A stretch of DNA of 5,515 nt from NCBI GenBank assembly GCA_028700095.1, contig JAQVTJ010000110.1, positions 1-5,515 of the forward strand, in the 5' to 3' direction. The DNA is from Methanobacterium sp. Its GTDB lineage: Archaea; Methanobacteriota; Methanobacteria; Methanobacteriales; Methanobacteriaceae. Made by a program: the position numbers and the translations under genes. Below are positions 4,996 through 5,515 of the stretch, in pieces. The notes below the pieces were generated by a model. The model was not told where the DNA came from, did no database searches, and saw only the letters and a list, made by a program, of their open reading frames with translations. Positions within the stretch are counted from its first letter, which is position 1. Every line of letters starts with the position of its first letter.

Positions 4996-5515
4996 TTAAA
5001 ATTGAACAAATGACATAATGAAACCACTCCAATTTTCAAAGTAATAATATATATTAGATTGTAAACTAGGATGTATATCATCTTTTTTGATTATTATAGT
5101 GTTTATAACCGAGTTATAAGCCCTTTCTGTACCTGGTTGGAAAACTATTTCTAGCATAGCATTAGAATTTAATTCAATAATAGCACTAGGCATTGGTTGG
5201 AAATTTCCAGTAGTTTGGGTGTTATTTTTTGCATTTCCAGCTAATTTGTGGATATTATCTGGGATATCTGTATATGTGGGAGCATTATCAGTAATACTGA
5301 AAGTATTTTGATTCTGTGATACATTACCTCTTCAGATATTTTCCCTTCACTTACTGTTATATCTCCTACTAACATTGTTTCGTTGTATAAAGATATCTGG
5401 ATTTGGTTATCTGTAGATGAATCAGTTACTGTTAAGTTGGGAGGATAATTGAATTTAATCCATTGGTTTTTAAATGACCCACCAGTACTAAGAGGAAAAT
5501 TTTTAAAGTTCCTAT
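4996..5515 (-). pseudogene. C-terminal part of a probable extracytoplasmic protein, frameshifted, cut by window edge
   Basis: Reading leftward from 5513, the frame gives 62 residues including KNFPLSTGGSFKNQW, IKFNYPPNLTVTDSS and ISLYNETMLVGDITVSEGK. It then goes out of frame near 5327-5333 (CCTCTTC on +). Restoring one base joins it to GNVSQNQNTFSITDNAPTYT, an Asn/Thr-rich linker, and then PSAIIELNSNAMLEIVFQ, PGTERAYNSVINTIIIKKDD and the end FVQF before TAA at 4996-4998. At least 172 aa remain; the N-terminus, and any signal peptide, lies beyond the window. Phrases such as WIKFNYPPNLTV resemble the PsbP-like fold of archaeal secreted proteins, but this is a weak likeness and I assign no function. 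There is no C-terminal membrane helix. The internal ATG at 5193 would give only the last 65 aa and lacks a ribosome binding site. Confidence 0.6.

Noticed and set aside
5198..5209. Palindrome TGGAAATTTCCA.
   Set aside because: It lies inside the coding frame of the secreted protein (GNFQP region) and is explained by the codons.

Overview
The window is roughly three-quarters A+T. Protein families, Shine-Dalgarno sites of the GGAGGTG type and TATA-like promoter elements point to a methanogenic archaeon of the Methanobacteriales (Methanobrevibacter/Methanobacterium-like). This is inferred from family content: a DUF4013 membrane protein, a stand-alone ATP-cone protein and an ATC-hydrolase-family protein. 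No rRNA, tRNA, CRISPR array or insertion sequence was found.

Layout from left to right. 206-249: a 16-bp perfect inverted repeat behind a leftward gene. 262-602 (-): a small ATP-cone protein, frameshifted in a homopolymer. 603-1182: a long gap with dyad symmetries and a possible remnant of a secreted-protein gene. 1183-1794 (+): an intact DUF4013 integral membrane protein, the only complete and undamaged gene. 1892-2632 (+): a secreted TIM-barrel (glycoside-hydrolase-like) protein that has lost its start codon and has two internal nonsense codons. 2633-3031: mostly non-coding, with one short ORF behind a good ribosome binding site. 3032-3844 (-): a six-transmembrane K+ channel with filter TTTGYGD, broken by two frameshifts and one nonsense codon. 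3845-4249: the divergent intergenic region. 4250-4917 (+): an ATC-hydrolase-family protein with one frameshift. 4918-4995: a convergent terminator region with two hairpins. 4996-5515 (-): the C-terminal part of a probable extracytoplasmic protein, frameshifted and cut by the window edge.

The main observation is gene decay. Five of the six recognisable genes carry disabling lesions, yet the reading frames on both sides of each lesion still read as well-conserved protein. Four of the five frameshifted positions look like loss of one base and one like gain of one base, and most lie in short homopolymers, so some could be sequencing error. The three TAA nonsense codons and the ATG-to-ATT start change cannot be explained by indel error and favour real, recent pseudogenisation. 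The genes do not form one pathway. They look like an accessory region of surface, membrane and small cytosolic proteins that is being lost. I did not find a convincing new multi-gene system; the points worth following are listed as findings.
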